Shown: positions 1 through 9,398, counted from the first letter of the stretch. The stretch is 64,000 nucleotides of DNA from an uncultured Dysgonomonas sp. (GCF_934668725.1 NZ_CAKUOF010000007.1:124001-188000), one strand, 5' to 3'. Numbers and translations are program-made. Notes: generated by a model not told the origin, from the sequence alone.

Positions 1-139
1 CTAAGTCTGCCACCTCCAAAGGTAACTCACCGCGAAGAATCTTAATTTTATCTACTTCTGATAATTTTTCTTGCAAATTATAAAGCGTTCTTAGCTTATC
101 TTCTACTGCAACTTCTTTTTCAGCCGATTTCTTTGCCAT
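1..139 (-). CDS. C4-type zinc ribbon domain protein, C-terminus cut by window edge
   Basis: Only the first 46 codons are present, starting with MAKKSAEKE at the ATG whose complement is at 137-139. The visible part is charged and helical (LRTLYNLQEKLSEVDKIK, then RGELPLEV). This matches the N-terminal coiled coil of the DUF164/zinc-ribbon family, whose C-terminal zinc ribbon would lie outside the window. The gene follows the Nif3-like gene on the same strand, a pairing known from Bacteroidales. It probably has its own promoter at 305-334. The family is thought to bind nucleic acid, but its exact role is unsettled. Confidence 0.75.
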   Translation of the reverse strand, partial: MAKKSAEKEVAVEDKLRTLYNLQEKLSEVDKIKILRGELPLEVADL

Positions 140-304
140 TTTTATTTTGTTTTTAATTACAACTTACACATTATTTAGAATAAAAAAATGCAGTAAACAA
201 AAGCTTTCAATAGGCTTTTTTATTTACTACATTGCACTATTTCAGTGGGAGTACATCACCACATCCATACACAGAATTGATATGTATTCGTTACAATTCG
301 AGTA

Positions 305-334
305 CAAAGATACTACATTTTCACTATATATCAA
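305..334 (-). promoter_or_regulatory. Bacteroidetes-type promoter for the zinc ribbon gene
   Basis: On the minus strand TTG (334-332) is followed after 19 bases by TATCTTTG (312-305), a full match to the TTG/TAnnTTTG consensus. Transcription would start near 298 and leave a leader of about 160 bases before the ATG at 139. Confidence 0.55.
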
Positions 335-341
335 CTGTTAC

Positions 342-1436
342 TTACAGATATTTCACAGGATTAACATCAAACTGTGAGAGGTTTAATTCAACTTCAGGAT
401 GTTTTGCAGAAATCAAATCATAAAAAATATCTTTGGTACAAACCTCCGACTCATAATGACCTACAGTAGCCAACAGTATCTTATTCTCCACATCATAAAA
501 ATCGTTATACTTAGCTTCACCTGTTATAAAAATATCAGCTCCGTAACCAATCGCCTGAGGAATAAGAAAAGCTCCGCTTCCTCCACACAAAGCTACCTCA
601 TGAATCATAGTTCCTCGATAGGTGGAGTGTTGAATGCTCGACAAATGCAAGGTATCTTTTAAATAATACAGGAAATCTTCTTCTTCCATCGGGTCGGGCA
701 GAGTTCCCACAATACCACTACCGGCTTGCGCCCATGTATTTTCTAACTTATAAAAATCATAAGCTGGTTCTTCATAAGGATGTATTGCCAGTAAAGCATT
801 TAATACTTCTTTTTGCTTAAAGGCCGGAAGTATTACCTCTATACGAATCTCGGTCTCACGATGCAACTCACCTTTTTCTCCTAAAAAGGGATTTGAGTTT
901 TCTCCTCCCCTATAGGTTCCTTCGCCTGTGATATTATAACTACATGCATCGTAATTGCCAATATTTCCTGCTCCTGCATTAAACAATACTGTACGCACAC
1001 TTTCAGCATAATCGACCGGAACAAATGTTACCAGTTTTATTAAACTACTTTTTTGTGGTGCAAGAATCTTAACCTGCTGTAAATCGAGTATTTTAGCTAA
1101 TTGATAATTGACTCCGCCAACAGCATTGTCTAAATTAGTATGTGCAGCATATACAACAATATCATGTTTACAAGCTTTTATCATGCAACGCTCTACATAA
1201 TTTTTACCTGTCAAAGATTTAAAACTACGAAAAGCCAGAGGGTGATGTGATATAACGAGATTACATCCCAAACGGATAGCCTCATCCATTACATCTTCGG
1301 TAACATCTATACATAAAAGCACAGCTTTTACTTCGTGGCTCACGTCACCAATCTGTACGCCACAATTATCGAAACTCTCCTGCAAAGGCAGGGGAGCCAG
1401 ATGCTCTATTGTTTGTAGTATTTCTTTTATTTTCAT
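342..1436 (-). CDS. Nif3-like dinuclear metal centre hexameric protein
   Basis: This 364-residue protein is full length for the longer Nif3/YqfO class. It has an N-terminal metal-binding half with the motifs VISHHPL (about residue 62) and AHTNLD (about 97). A central CutA-like insert spans roughly residues 130-235, and a C-terminal half carries more metal ligands near TVGHYESE. The family is annotated in databases as GTP cyclohydrolase 1 type 2, but the physiological reaction is uncertain. It lies upstream of the zinc ribbon gene in the same direction, a conserved pair in Bacteroidales, so a shared function is plausible. Confidence 0.9.
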   Translation of the reverse strand: MKIKEILQTIEHLAPLPLQESFDNCGVQIGDVSHEVKAVLLCIDVTEDVMDEAIRLGCNLVISHHPLAFRSFKSLTGKNYVERCMIKACKHDIVVYAAHTNLDNAVGGVNYQLAKILDLQQVKILAPQKSSLIKLVTFVPVDYAESVRTVLFNAGAGNIGNYDACSYNITGEGTYRGGENSNPFLGEKGELHRETEIRIEVILPAFKQKEVLNALLAIHPYEEPAYDFYKLENTWAQAGSGIVGTLPDPMEEEDFLYYLKDTLHLSSIQHSTYRGTMIHEVALCGGSGAFLIPQAIGYGADIFITGEAKYNDFYDVENKILLATVGHYESEVCTKDIFYDLISAKHPEVELNLSQFDVNPVKYL

Positions 1437-1459
1437 GATAATCGTCTTTTAGAAAAATT

Positions 1460-2479
1460 TTATTCTTTAGACAAAGATGCTTTAAGTTCTTTCATCTCTT
1501 GCTCCAAAGCCTTATTCTTCGCATCTTGTTGAATTACATATAATGTCAACTCTTCGATCTTTTGTAACAACTTGGCTTGCATTTCGGCTACCTTGATTCC
1601 TTCTTCCAGCACTTGCTTTTCGGAAGGAACATCAGGGAGATGTTTATGCTCTTCGATATGAGCTTTAACTTCCTCTAAAGGCAGTAGCTTGTACTCTTTA
1701 TCAAACACAAAATCTGACCATTTTGTTGCTTCAACTTTTACTTCATTGGCAAATACTGTTCCGTTAGCATAAAAATTAGCTCCTTTAATATTACCGTTTA
1801 CATCTAATTTCTGTGTCGGGGTAGCAGTTCCGACTCCAACATTGCCAGCACTATTAATCCCCATACGATACTGACCTGCTGTAAAAAATTTGATACCGCC
1901 ATAACCTGCTTGCCATAAAGTATTACCTCCTGAGTTCCAAGGATCAGCCATCCATCCTAAAGCATAATGTCCCATACTACGTCCTTCATAAACAAATACA
2001 TCTGACAACTGCACCCTAATTTGGCCCTCTGATGGAAATATTAAATTATTTGCTTTTATATTTCCATTAACCTCTAACTTTTGCGTAGGGTTTTCTATCC
2101 CAATACCAACATTGCCGGCTCCATTAATACTCATACGAAACTGACCTTCAGTAAAAAACTTGATTCCAGCATAACCACTTTGCCATAAAGTACTTGAATT
2201 GACACTCCAAGGGTCAGGCATCCATGCTAGAGCATAATGTCCGAGACTCAACCCTTTATAGCTCAAGTTGTCTGATAAATTCACAGACAATTGATATCCT
2301 CCAGGCAAAACTATATTTTTCGACCTAATATCTCCATTTACATCCAATTTGAAAGCAGGAGCCGTCGTTCCAATACCGACATTTTGCGTTGTACTTATAA
2401 TATTACCATTTGAAGTCCATTGACTAAAAACAGGAGTGCACATTAAACAAATAGAGACCGACAGCAGGGTTCTTTTCAT
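1460..2479 (-). CDS. Secreted tail-fibre-like repeat protein
   Basis: This protein of 339 residues begins with a Sec signal peptide (MKRTLLSVSICLMCTPVFSQ). Two tandem repeats of about 75 residues follow. Each contains NVGIG..PTQKLDVNG, then LSLGHYALAWM or SMGHYALGWM, and then GIKFFT.GQ.RM. The C-terminus has EEVKAHIEEHKHLPDVPSE followed by a coiled coil, the module common at the ends of Bacteroidetes secreted tail-fibre-like proteins (related to peptidase S74 chaperone regions). It is probably exported and trimeric. The repeats look like a recent internal duplication. The biological role is unknown. Confidence 0.75.
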   Translation of the reverse strand: MKRTLLSVSICLMCTPVFSQWTSNGNIISTTQNVGIGTTAPAFKLDVNGDIRSKNIVLPGGYQLSVNLSDNLSYKGLSLGHYALAWMPDPWSVNSSTLWQSGYAGIKFFTEGQFRMSINGAGNVGIGIENPTQKLEVNGNIKANNLIFPSEGQIRVQLSDVFVYEGRSMGHYALGWMADPWNSGGNTLWQAGYGGIKFFTAGQYRMGINSAGNVGVGTATPTQKLDVNGNIKGANFYANGTVFANEVKVEATKWSDFVFDKEYKLLPLEEVKAHIEEHKHLPDVPSEKQVLEEGIKVAEMQAKLLQKIEELTLYVIQQDAKNKALEQEMKELKASLSKE

Positions 2480-2508
2480 ATCAAATTATAATCTAAATCT
2501 AAATTATT

Positions 2509-2988
2509 TTACAAGAAATTATACAAGAAAAACACAGTTGCCTCAAAAGCGTTTTTAGGAGCATCTTTAATCTCCATGGTAACTTTCATTTCAGCTTTTA
2601 TTGTACCTCGCAGATTTACAACAGATAAAAGTTTCACACGAATCCTCACTTCACTATCAACAACAACAGCCTGACCGAACTTAAGCTTATCCATACCATA
2701 ATTGATCATCATCTTAAGGTTACGAACCTCAATAATTTGAGACCATAAGTGTGGAAGCAACGATAAAGTCAGATAACCGTGAGCAATTGTATTATGAAAT
2801 GTACTTTCACTCTTAGCTCTTTCGACATCAACATGTATCCATTGATGATCTAATGTTGCATCAGCAAATAAATTAATCCTGTCTTGTGTAATTTTCAAAT
2901 AATCGGAAACACCGATTTCTTTACCAACATATTGCTCAAACTCCTCAAATGAGTTAATAATTACTTTGTCCATATTCTTTTTAATCAT
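2509..2988 (-). CDS. MaoC-family hot-dog dehydratase
   Basis: This 159-residue protein has a single hot-dog fold of the MaoC/NodN type. The catalytic signature is visible as FADATLDHQWIHVD, with the Asp and His of the hydratase-2 motif, followed by IAHGYLTLSLLPHL. Related enzymes hydrate or dehydrate enoyl-CoA substrates; the substrate here cannot be read from sequence. Two ATGs are possible, at 2988 and 2973. The second (MDKVIINSF) fits family N-termini better. A lone TATCTTTG box lies at 3087-3080 on this strand. Confidence 0.85.
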   Translation of the reverse strand: MIKKNMDKVIINSFEEFEQYVGKEIGVSDYLKITQDRINLFADATLDHQWIHVDVERAKSESTFHNTIAHGYLTLSLLPHLWSQIIEVRNLKMMINYGMDKLKFGQAVVVDSEVRIRVKLLSVVNLRGTIKAEMKVTMEIKDAPKNAFEATVFFLYNFL

Positions 2989-3155
2989 TTATATAATAGT
3001 AGATACTTCCATGAAAAATGCCCCTATTAAAAGATTTACATTTTCAGTTCCGATATCTGTAAATTTCGTCTGTGATAAACAAAGATACTTATTTTACTCA
3101 AATTTTATATATAGTAATCAGAGATACAACAACCCATGTATCATTTAATTCACAA

Positions 3156-3184
3156 TTGAGATCAAAAAAACTTTATTATCTTTG
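3156..3184 (+). promoter_or_regulatory. Promoter of ffh
   Basis: TTG at 3156-3158 is separated by 18 bases from TATCTTTG at 3177-3184, a perfect Bacteroidetes -7 element. It lies 56 bases before the ffh ATG. Confidence 0.7.
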
Positions 3185-3240
3185 TGCATCTCATCAGATT
3201 GAAGTAAAAATATTACAAAAGAATACACCATAATTGAATT

Positions 3241-4575
3241 ATGTTTGAAAATTTAAGTGACAGATTAGACCGCTCGTTTAAGCTATTAAAAGGGGAAGGC
3301 AAAATAACGGAAATCAATGTTGCCGAAACATTAAAAGATGTACGCAGGGCTTTGCTTGATGCCGACGTTAACTTTAAGACCGCAAAACAATTTACTGAAA
3401 CTGTAAAGGAAAAGGCTTTAGGACAAAATGTACTTACCGCAGTTAAGCCAAGCCAGTTGATGGTAAAAATAGTCCATGATGAACTAGCTCAGCTAATGGG
3501 TGGTACATCGGTAGATATAAGTGCAGATGGTAATCCCACCATCATACTTATGGCCGGACTGCAAGGGTCGGGAAAAACAACTTTCTCCGGAAAACTTGCC
3601 AATCTTCTTAAAACAAAAAAAGGAAAAAAACCTCTGTTGGTAGCAGATGACATATACCGTCCCGCAGCGATAGAGCAGCTTAGAATATTGGGAACCCAAA
3701 TAGACGTACCAGTATATTCTGAAGACGGAAATAAAAACCCTGTTGAAATTGCTCAAAACGCAATCAAACAAGCTAAAGCAAACGGCAACGATGTCGTTAT
3801 TATAGACACGGCAGGTCGTTTAGCCATTGATGAGGCAATGATGAATGAAATCGCAGCCATCAAAACAGCGGTTAAACCTCACGAAATTTTGTTCGTTGTA
3901 GACTCTATGACAGGACAGGATGCCGTAAATACTGCTAAAGAATTTAACGATAGATTAAATTTTGACGGGGTTATCCTTACCAAATTAGACGGAGACACAC
4001 GTGGTGGAGCTGCTCTTTCTATACGCTCGGTAGTGAACAAACCAATCAAGTTTGTAGGTATGGGCGAAAAGATGGATGCATTGGATATCTTCCACCCCGA
4101 ACGTATGGCTGACCGTATATTGGGAATGGGTGATATCGTTTCTCTGGTAGAACGTGCCCAAGAACAATACGATGAAGAAGAAGCCCGTCGACTTCAAAAG
4201 AAAATTGCAAAAAACCAATTTGACTTCAACGATTTCTTATCTCAAATACACCAAATCAAAAAAATGGGTAACCTGAAGGATTTGGCCGCTATGATTCCCG
4301 GTGTTGGAAAAGCGATGAAAGATATAGATATTGACGATAATGCCTTCAAAAGTATCGAAGCAATTATCTACTCGATGAGTCCAAAAGAAAGAGTAAGTCC
4401 TGAAATCCTCAACGGAAGCCGTCGCCAACGTATTGCGAAAGGAAGCGGGACATCTATCCAAGAAGTAAACAAGCTCATCAAGCAGTTTGACGAAACTCGC
4501 AAAATGATGAAAATGATGACTCAAATGAAAGGTGCAGGCAAGTTAATGTCGAAGATGCCCGGAATGAGAAGATAA
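3241..4575 (+). CDS. ffh: Signal recognition particle protein Ffh (SRP54)
   Basis: The 444-residue protein has the complete NG and M domain layout of Ffh, the GTPase that binds signal sequences of nascent membrane proteins together with SRP RNA and docks on FtsY. The G1 loop GLQGSGKTT is near residue 105, DDIYRP follows, then DTAGR, TKLDGD and the methionine-rich M domain ending in KMMTQMKGAGKLMSKMPGMRR. The length is normal. The gene is monocistronic, with its own promoter upstream and an intrinsic terminator directly after the stop. The 4.5S RNA gene is not in this window. Confidence 0.98.
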   Translation: MFENLSDRLDRSFKLLKGEGKITEINVAETLKDVRRALLDADVNFKTAKQFTETVKEKALGQNVLTAVKPSQLMVKIVHDELAQLMGGTSVDISADGNPTIILMAGLQGSGKTTFSGKLANLLKTKKGKKPLLVADDIYRPAAIEQLRILGTQIDVPVYSEDGNKNPVEIAQNAIKQAKANGNDVVIIDTAGRLAIDEAMMNEIAAIKTAVKPHEILFVVDSMTGQDAVNTAKEFNDRLNFDGVILTKLDGDTRGGAALSIRSVVNKPIKFVGMGEKMDALDIFHPERMADRILGMGDIVSLVERAQEQYDEEEARRLQKKIAKNQFDFNDFLSQIHQIKKMGNLKDLAAMIPGVGKAMKDIDIDDNAFKSIEAIIYSMSPKERVSPEILNGSRRQRIAKGSGTSIQEVNKLIKQFDETRKMMKMMTQMKGAGKLMSKMPGMRR

Positions 4576-4586
4576 AATAAGTTGAG

Positions 4587-4613
4587 AAGAGGAGTCATTG
4601 TGCTCCTCTTTTT
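4587..4613 (+). terminator. Intrinsic terminator of ffh
   Basis: An eight-base stem (AAGAGGAG paired with CTCCTCTT) and an eight-base loop end in a run of T, 12 bases after the ffh stop codon. Confidence 0.8.
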
Positions 4614-4750
4614 CATATAAATAGATTCAAATAAATATTTTTCTTAGAGGTGAGTTTTCAAATAAGTAATCTTGTTCGTATTAATCCAAGATAACTCACG
4701 GATAACAATAAAAGGTCAGAGATCTTATTTCTCAATTAAATACAATATCT

Positions 4751-5632
4751 ATGCAACTGATTGATGGAAAAGCTATAGCCGCCCAAATAAAAAAAGAAAT
4801 TGCCGAAGAAGTAAGTATAATAAAAGCAAAAGGAGGAAAAACACCTCATCTTGCGGCAGTTCTTGTCGGGCACGACGGTGGTAGCGAAACTTACGTATCA
4901 AACAAAGTCCGTACTTGCGAAGAAGTTGGTTTTAAATCAACCCTTATCAGATATGAAAACGATGTAACTGAAGAAGAAATACTAGCCTGTGTCGAGAAAT
5001 TAAATAACGATGCAGACATAGACGGATTCATTGTTCAATTACCCTTACCCAAACATATTTCGGAAGAAAAAGTAATCGAGGCGATTGATTATCGTAAAGA
5101 TGTAGACGGCTTCCACCCAATTAATGTAGGTCGTATGTCAATAGGACTTCCCTGCTTTGTATCTGCCACCCCTGCAGGTATTGTTGAATTACTAAAACGC
5201 TACGAAATACCTACTCAGGGTAAAAATTGCGTAGTAGTAGGGAGGAGCAATATTGTTGGAAAGCCTGTTGCCTCACTAATGATGCAGAAAGGATATCCGG
5301 GAGATGCAACTGTTACAGTATGTCACAGTCGCACTCCTAACATCAAAGAAATATGTCTCAGTGCCGACATTATAATAGCAGCACTGGGAGTTCCTGAATT
5401 TTTGAAAGGAGATATGGTAAAAGAAGGGGTAACGGTTATTGATGTAGGAACCACAAGAGTACCCTCAACCGAAACCAAATCGGGCTTTAAACTAAAGGGC
5501 GATGTTGCCTTTGATGAGGTTGCCGCCAAAGCTGCATTCATAACACCTGTGCCGGGAGGTGTCGGACCTATGACAATTATATCGTTAATGAAGAATACTC
5601 TTCTTGCAGGAAAGAAAGAAATCTATAAGTAA
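4751..5632 (+). CDS. folD: Bifunctional methylenetetrahydrofolate dehydrogenase/cyclohydrolase
   Basis: The 293-residue protein matches FolD, which interconverts 5,10-methylene-THF, methenyl-THF and 10-formyl-THF in one-carbon metabolism. Motifs seen are YVSNKVRTCEEVGF with the catalytic Lys (near residue 55), QLPLPKHI, KDVDGFHPINVGR, the NADP-binding VVVGRSNIVGKPVA, and the closing TPVPGGVGPMT. The length and start (MQLIDGKAIAAQI) are typical. It is a single gene between two terminators. Confidence 0.97.
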   Translation: MQLIDGKAIAAQIKKEIAEEVSIIKAKGGKTPHLAAVLVGHDGGSETYVSNKVRTCEEVGFKSTLIRYENDVTEEEILACVEKLNNDADIDGFIVQLPLPKHISEEKVIEAIDYRKDVDGFHPINVGRMSIGLPCFVSATPAGIVELLKRYEIPTQGKNCVVVGRSNIVGKPVASLMMQKGYPGDATVTVCHSRTPNIKEICLSADIIIAALGVPEFLKGDMVKEGVTVIDVGTTRVPSTETKSGFKLKGDVAFDEVAAKAAFITPVPGGVGPMTIISLMKNTLLAGKKEIYK

Positions 5633-5654
5633 GAGTGTCACTATAACATTGTCG

Positions 5655-5685
5655 AAAGATGCAAATTTACATTTGCATCTTTTTT
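5655..5685 (+). terminator. Intrinsic terminator of folD
   Basis: A twelve-base stem (AAAGATGCAAAT with ATTTGCATCTTT, four-base loop) ends in T residues, about 20 bases after the folD stop. Confidence 0.85.
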
Positions 5686-5729
5686 CGTTTTATATTGATT
5701 TTATATGTTGTAAAACATGAAGTTGGTAC

Positions 5730-5803
5730 AAAAAAGAAGAGGTTGTCATCACGACAACCTACTCCTCAATTATTAACCTTAAATCTAATACTATGAAAAA
5801 CAC
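5730..5803 (-). ncRNA. Candidate small RNA with its own promoter and terminator
   Basis: On the minus strand a promoter at 5837-5808 would start transcription near 5802. About 40 bases further a perfect eight-base-pair stem (AGGTTGTC with GACAACCT, 5760-5740, loop GTGAT) is followed by CTTCTTTTTT, a good intrinsic terminator. The transcript would be about 70-75 nt. No convincing ORF runs in this direction. On the other strand the same bases contain a seven-codon ORF starting MKNT, which I do not believe is expressed. I recall similar sequences recurring in Bacteroidales intergenic regions but cannot name a family. Confidence 0.55.
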
Positions 5804-5807
5804 GGTG

Positions 5808-5837
5808 CAAATATAGATATGAATTATGAATTTCAAA
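5808..5837 (-). promoter_or_regulatory. Promoter of the candidate small RNA
   Basis: TTTG (5837-5834), 18 bases, then TATATTTG (5815-5808) on the minus strand: both Bacteroidetes promoter boxes match fully. Confidence 0.65.
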
Positions 5838-6215
5838 ACTAAATAGAGTAAATTCTACATAAAAAAATCATAATTTAACTTTGATTAGGAAAGAATGCGT
5901 TAATTAACACATCTAGTTTTAAAATTACATATATTTCATTAATGGAAAATAATTTAAGACTTCAACGCTTTTTATTATTAAAAAAAATCATTCCTAGTTA
6001 TTATTCATTCTCTGAAAATACTGTAATGAAGTATCATTGTATACCCGTTTAAAACGAGTTATCTAAAAGCTTTCTACCTATTGGTTTATATATTATCTTT
6101 GCACTTTCAAATAAAGGTCAAAAAAACGATCAATTGCTATTAGTTGATCCACCATATTTAATTGATATGCAACAAAATCAGTATTTATGACCAGACAGAA
6201 AGTAGACATCATTAT
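5838..6215. other. Intergenic region upstream of prfC
   Basis: AT-rich, with no ORF worth reporting. A perfect TATCTTTG box followed by CAC lies at 6094-6101 on the plus strand and is the likely -7 element for prfC, with a leader of about 107 bases. A good -33 box is not visible. Confidence 0.5.
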
Positions 6216-7796
6216 ATGAGCGAATTAGAAAAAGAAATAAAAAGACGACGCACATTTGCGATTATCAGTCACCCTGATGCCGGAAAAACAACGCTGACCG
6301 AAAAACTACTATTATTCGGAGGTGCAATACACGTTGCAGGAGCTGTAAAATCGAATAAAATAAAAAAGACTGCAACCTCCGACTGGATGGAGATCGAAAA
6401 ACAACGTGGTATCTCGGTAGCAACATCTGTTATGGGCTTCGAATATGACGGGTATAAAATAAATATTCTAGACACCCCCGGTCACCAAGATTTTGCCGAG
6501 GATACCTATCGCACGCTTACAGCAGTAGACAGTGTAATTATTGCTGTTGACGTAGCCAAAGGAGTGGAAGCACAAACACGCAAGCTTATGGAGGTTTGCC
6601 GGATGCGTAATACTCCGGTAATGATATTTATAAACAAGATGGATAGAGACGGTAAAGATCCGTTTGATCTTCTTGACGAATTGGAGGAAGAACTTAAAAT
6701 TAAAGTTCGTCCACTTAGCTGGCCCATAGATAGCGGACAGCAATTTAAAGGTGTATATAATATATTTCAACAGAAATTAGACTTATACACTCCAAGTAAG
6801 CAAACAGTAACTGAGTCTATTGCATTTAGTGACATCAATAATCCTGAACTGGAAAAACATATAGGTGATCCTCTGGCTAAAAAACTTCGTGAAGATATAG
6901 AGCTTATCGAAGGTGTATATCCCGAACTAGATATGGATCGATACTTGAAAGGACAGGTTGCACCTGTATTTTTCGGTTCTGCTCTAAATAACTTTGGAGT
7001 GAAAGAATTGCTGGATTGTTTCGTCCAAATAGCTCCATCCCCCCGTCCTATCGAAGCAATAGAAAGAGAAGTGAACCCGAATGAAGAAGCTTTCACCGGA
7101 TTTATTTTCAAGATACACGCCAATATGGATCCAAACCATCGGTCATGTATCGCTTTCGTTAAAATATGCTCCGGGAAATTTGAACGTAATGTCAATTACA
7201 AGCATATGCGATTTAACCGTCAAATGCGTTTTTCATCTCCAACGGCATTTATGGCTCAAAAGAAAGAAACCGTTGATGAGGCTTATGCAGGTGACATAGT
7301 CGGTTTACCTGATACCGGTAATTTTAAGATCGGAGATACCCTTACATCGGGAGAAAATCTACATTTCAAAGGGTTGCCAAGCTTCTCGCCCGAGATGTTC
7401 AAATACATAGAGAATGCTGATCCAATGAAGACTAAACAACTTCAAAAGGGTATAGATCAGTTGATGGATGAGGGTGTTGCTCAGCTATTCACTAATCAAT
7501 TCAATGGACGCAAGATTATAGGTACTGTAGGACAGCTTCAATTTGAGGTTATTCAATACCGATTACTTCATGAATATGGAGCACAATGTAAATGGGAAGC
7601 CATCAACCTATACAAAGCATGTTGGATTGAAAGTGACGACATAGAGGAAATTGAGAACTTCAAGAAAAGAAAAGCTCAGTATATGGCCAAAGATAAGGAA
7701 GGTAGAGACGTATTTCTCGCTGACTCAAACTACGTGCTTATGATGGCTCAACAGGATTTTAAAAATATACGTTTCCATTTTACATCTGAATTTTAA
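6216..7796 (+). CDS. prfC: Peptide chain release factor 3 (RF3)
   Basis: RF3 is the GTPase that recycles RF1 and RF2 from the ribosome after termination. The protein (526 residues from MSELEKEIKRRRT) has FAIISHPDAGKTTLTEKLLL as G1, DTPGHQDFAEDTYR as G3, FINKMDRD as G4, then domain II and a C-terminal EF-G-like domain ending in FHFTSEF. An in-frame ATG at 6162 would add 18 residues that RF3 proteins do not have, so the ATG at 6216 is preferred. It is followed by a strong terminator. Confidence 0.97.
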   Translation: MSELEKEIKRRRTFAIISHPDAGKTTLTEKLLLFGGAIHVAGAVKSNKIKKTATSDWMEIEKQRGISVATSVMGFEYDGYKINILDTPGHQDFAEDTYRTLTAVDSVIIAVDVAKGVEAQTRKLMEVCRMRNTPVMIFINKMDRDGKDPFDLLDELEEELKIKVRPLSWPIDSGQQFKGVYNIFQQKLDLYTPSKQTVTESIAFSDINNPELEKHIGDPLAKKLREDIELIEGVYPELDMDRYLKGQVAPVFFGSALNNFGVKELLDCFVQIAPSPRPIEAIEREVNPNEEAFTGFIFKIHANMDPNHRSCIAFVKICSGKFERNVNYKHMRFNRQMRFSSPTAFMAQKKETVDEAYAGDIVGLPDTGNFKIGDTLTSGENLHFKGLPSFSPEMFKYIENADPMKTKQLQKGIDQLMDEGVAQLFTNQFNGRKIIGTVGQLQFEVIQYRLLHEYGAQCKWEAINLYKACWIESDDIEEIENFKKRKAQYMAKDKEGRDVFLADSNYVLMMAQQDFKNIRFHFTSEF

Positions 7797-7826
7797 GATT
7801 CTGATTCTTCTCTAAGAAATAAATAT

Positions 7827-7869
7827 AAACAATTAGGGGAATCTGCGATGATTCCCCTAATTGTTTAAA
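7827..7869 (+). terminator. Intrinsic terminator of prfC
   Basis: A perfect 17-base-pair stem (7827-7843 with 7850-7866) and a six-base loop, starting 30 bases after the prfC stop. The T run is short (GTTT), but the stem is the strongest in this part of the window. Confidence 0.75.
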
Positions 7870-7955
7870 GGAAATCTTTTTCACCACTTATTTGTTATAT
7901 TTACAATAAGATCGCAAATACTATTTGAAGGATCATAATCATAAAAAGTAATTTT

Positions 7956-8618
7956 ATGTCATTTACTCTCGCAAAAATAAATATAGAAGTATGGAGCGAT
8001 ATTGCGTGCCCGTTTTGTTATATCGCCAAGCATCATTTCGAAAAAGCTCTTGAACAATTTGCACATAAAGACAAAGTCGAATTGGAATGGAAAGCCTACC
8101 AGCTAAATCCTAATGTGCCTGACGATACACACGGAGAATCTTTAATTGATTCTTTTGTAAGAGAAAAAGGTATGTCTAAGCAGCAAGCCGAAGGTCTATT
8201 TGCAAATGTGGTTAACATGGCAAAGCAAACCGGACTTGATTTTCACATGGATAAAGTAGTAGTAGCGAACACAATCAATGCACACCGATTAAGTCACTTT
8301 GCCAAAAGCAAAAGCAGAAAAATTCAAAACGATATAGAAGAATTACTTTTCAGGGCATATTTTACAGACGGTAAAAATGTGAATGACAAAGATACTTTAA
8401 TAAAGATCGGTATAAATGGAGGTTTAGACCAACAAGAGCTCGAAAATCTATTTAACAGCCACGATTTTGCAGATAAGGTGATTTCAGATATTCAGGAAGC
8501 CGGAGTATTTGGAATAACGAGTGTACCCTTTTTTGTTTTCAATCGTAAATATGCCATATCCGGAGCTCAACCCGTTAATGCATTTCTTGATATGTTGAAT
8601 AAAGTCTATAATGACTAG
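7956..8618 (+). CDS. DsbA-family (FrnE-like) thiol oxidoreductase
   Basis: This 220-residue protein is cytoplasmic, since no signal peptide is present. VWSDIACPFCYIAKHHFEKAL carries a CPFC active site about 22 residues in, the form seen in FrnE-like DsbA proteins. A helical insertion follows, and then the cis-Pro region GITSVPFFVFNRKYAISGAQP. It probably acts in thiol-disulfide exchange or as a glutathione-independent isomerase relative. Its 3' end overlaps the next gene by 8 bases, which suggests translational coupling to the Crp/Fnr regulator. Confidence 0.88.
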   Translation: MSFTLAKINIEVWSDIACPFCYIAKHHFEKALEQFAHKDKVELEWKAYQLNPNVPDDTHGESLIDSFVREKGMSKQQAEGLFANVVNMAKQTGLDFHMDKVVVANTINAHRLSHFAKSKSRKIQNDIEELLFRAYFTDGKNVNDKDTLIKIGINGGLDQQELENLFNSHDFADKVISDIQEAGVFGITSVPFFVFNRKYAISGAQPVNAFLDMLNKVYND

Positions 8619-9219
8619 TATTACTCATCGTCCATATATGCAAGTTCGAATAGAAATAGCTAAAAAAATATCGATAAAGTATAAGCATGAGCTTTCCAAC
8701 AAAGATCTGGAAAGTTTTGCTTCGATACTCGAACGTAAAGAGTTACCGAAAGGAGAGCTTTTTCTTAACGATAGCCAAATAAGCAAATACATACAATATG
8801 TTGATAAAGGACTAGTCAGGCAATTTTATTACAAAAACGGACGCGATGTAACCGAACATTTTACTTGTGAAAACAATGTTGCAGTATGTATAGAAAGCTT
8901 CTTTCGTCAGGAACCCACACGTCTCTTAATAGAAGCCTTGGAGCCAACTATCTTATATTGTATCCCATATAATAAGATCGAAGTATTAGCTGTAAGAGAA
9001 CCCGAGATCGGTATATTATACCGTCGCTTCTTAGAAGCAACCTTAATCTTATCGCAGCAAAAAGCCGATTCGTGGCGTTTCGAAAGTGTCCGCGAACGTT
9101 ACGAACGCTTTATCAAAGAATATCCGCAAGCCGCCAAACGTGCACCCATAGCACATATTGCCTCTTACCTGCTAATGACTCCGGAGTCTTTAAGTCGTGT
9201 TCGATCAGGACAATGGTAG
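8611..9219 (+). CDS. Crp/Fnr-family transcriptional regulator
   Basis: The 202-residue protein has an N-terminal cyclic-nucleotide-binding-like barrel (ERKELPKGELFLNDSQISKYIQYVDKGLVR) and a dimer helix. A C-terminal winged helix (RAPIAHIASYLLMTPESLSRVRS) lies at the end. No Fnr-type N-terminal cysteine cluster is present, so the signal is unknown. Its start overlaps the DsbA-like gene by 8 bases, so the two are very likely cotranscribed and may share a redox theme. That functional link is inference. Confidence 0.88.
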   Translation: MTSITHRPYMQVRIEIAKKISIKYKHELSNKDLESFASILERKELPKGELFLNDSQISKYIQYVDKGLVRQFYYKNGRDVTEHFTCENNVAVCIESFFRQEPTRLLIEALEPTILYCIPYNKIEVLAVREPEIGILYRRFLEATLILSQQKADSWRFESVRERYERFIKEYPQAAKRAPIAHIASYLLMTPESLSRVRSGQW

Positions 9220-9398
9220 TAACACAAACCTTTCTTTTAAGATTTTGGAAATCATTTTTTGATATATATCATTTTTTCTCTCCTTACTATTTTTGATCTT
9301 TGACCGTTATTTTTTTTTGCGGTTCGTTAACCATGTCCTAAGTATAAGAATAACAAACCTGAATATCGAAAACCAGTAACCACTTTTATATTTCAACC

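Noticed and set aside
5793..5816. Seven-codon leader peptide on the plus strand
   Set aside because: No downstream gene is close enough to be attenuated, and the bases are better explained by the minus-strand small RNA and its promoter.
6162..6215. Upstream in-frame ATG for prfC
   Set aside because: It would add 18 residues that RF3 proteins lack. MSELEKE at 6216 matches the family start.
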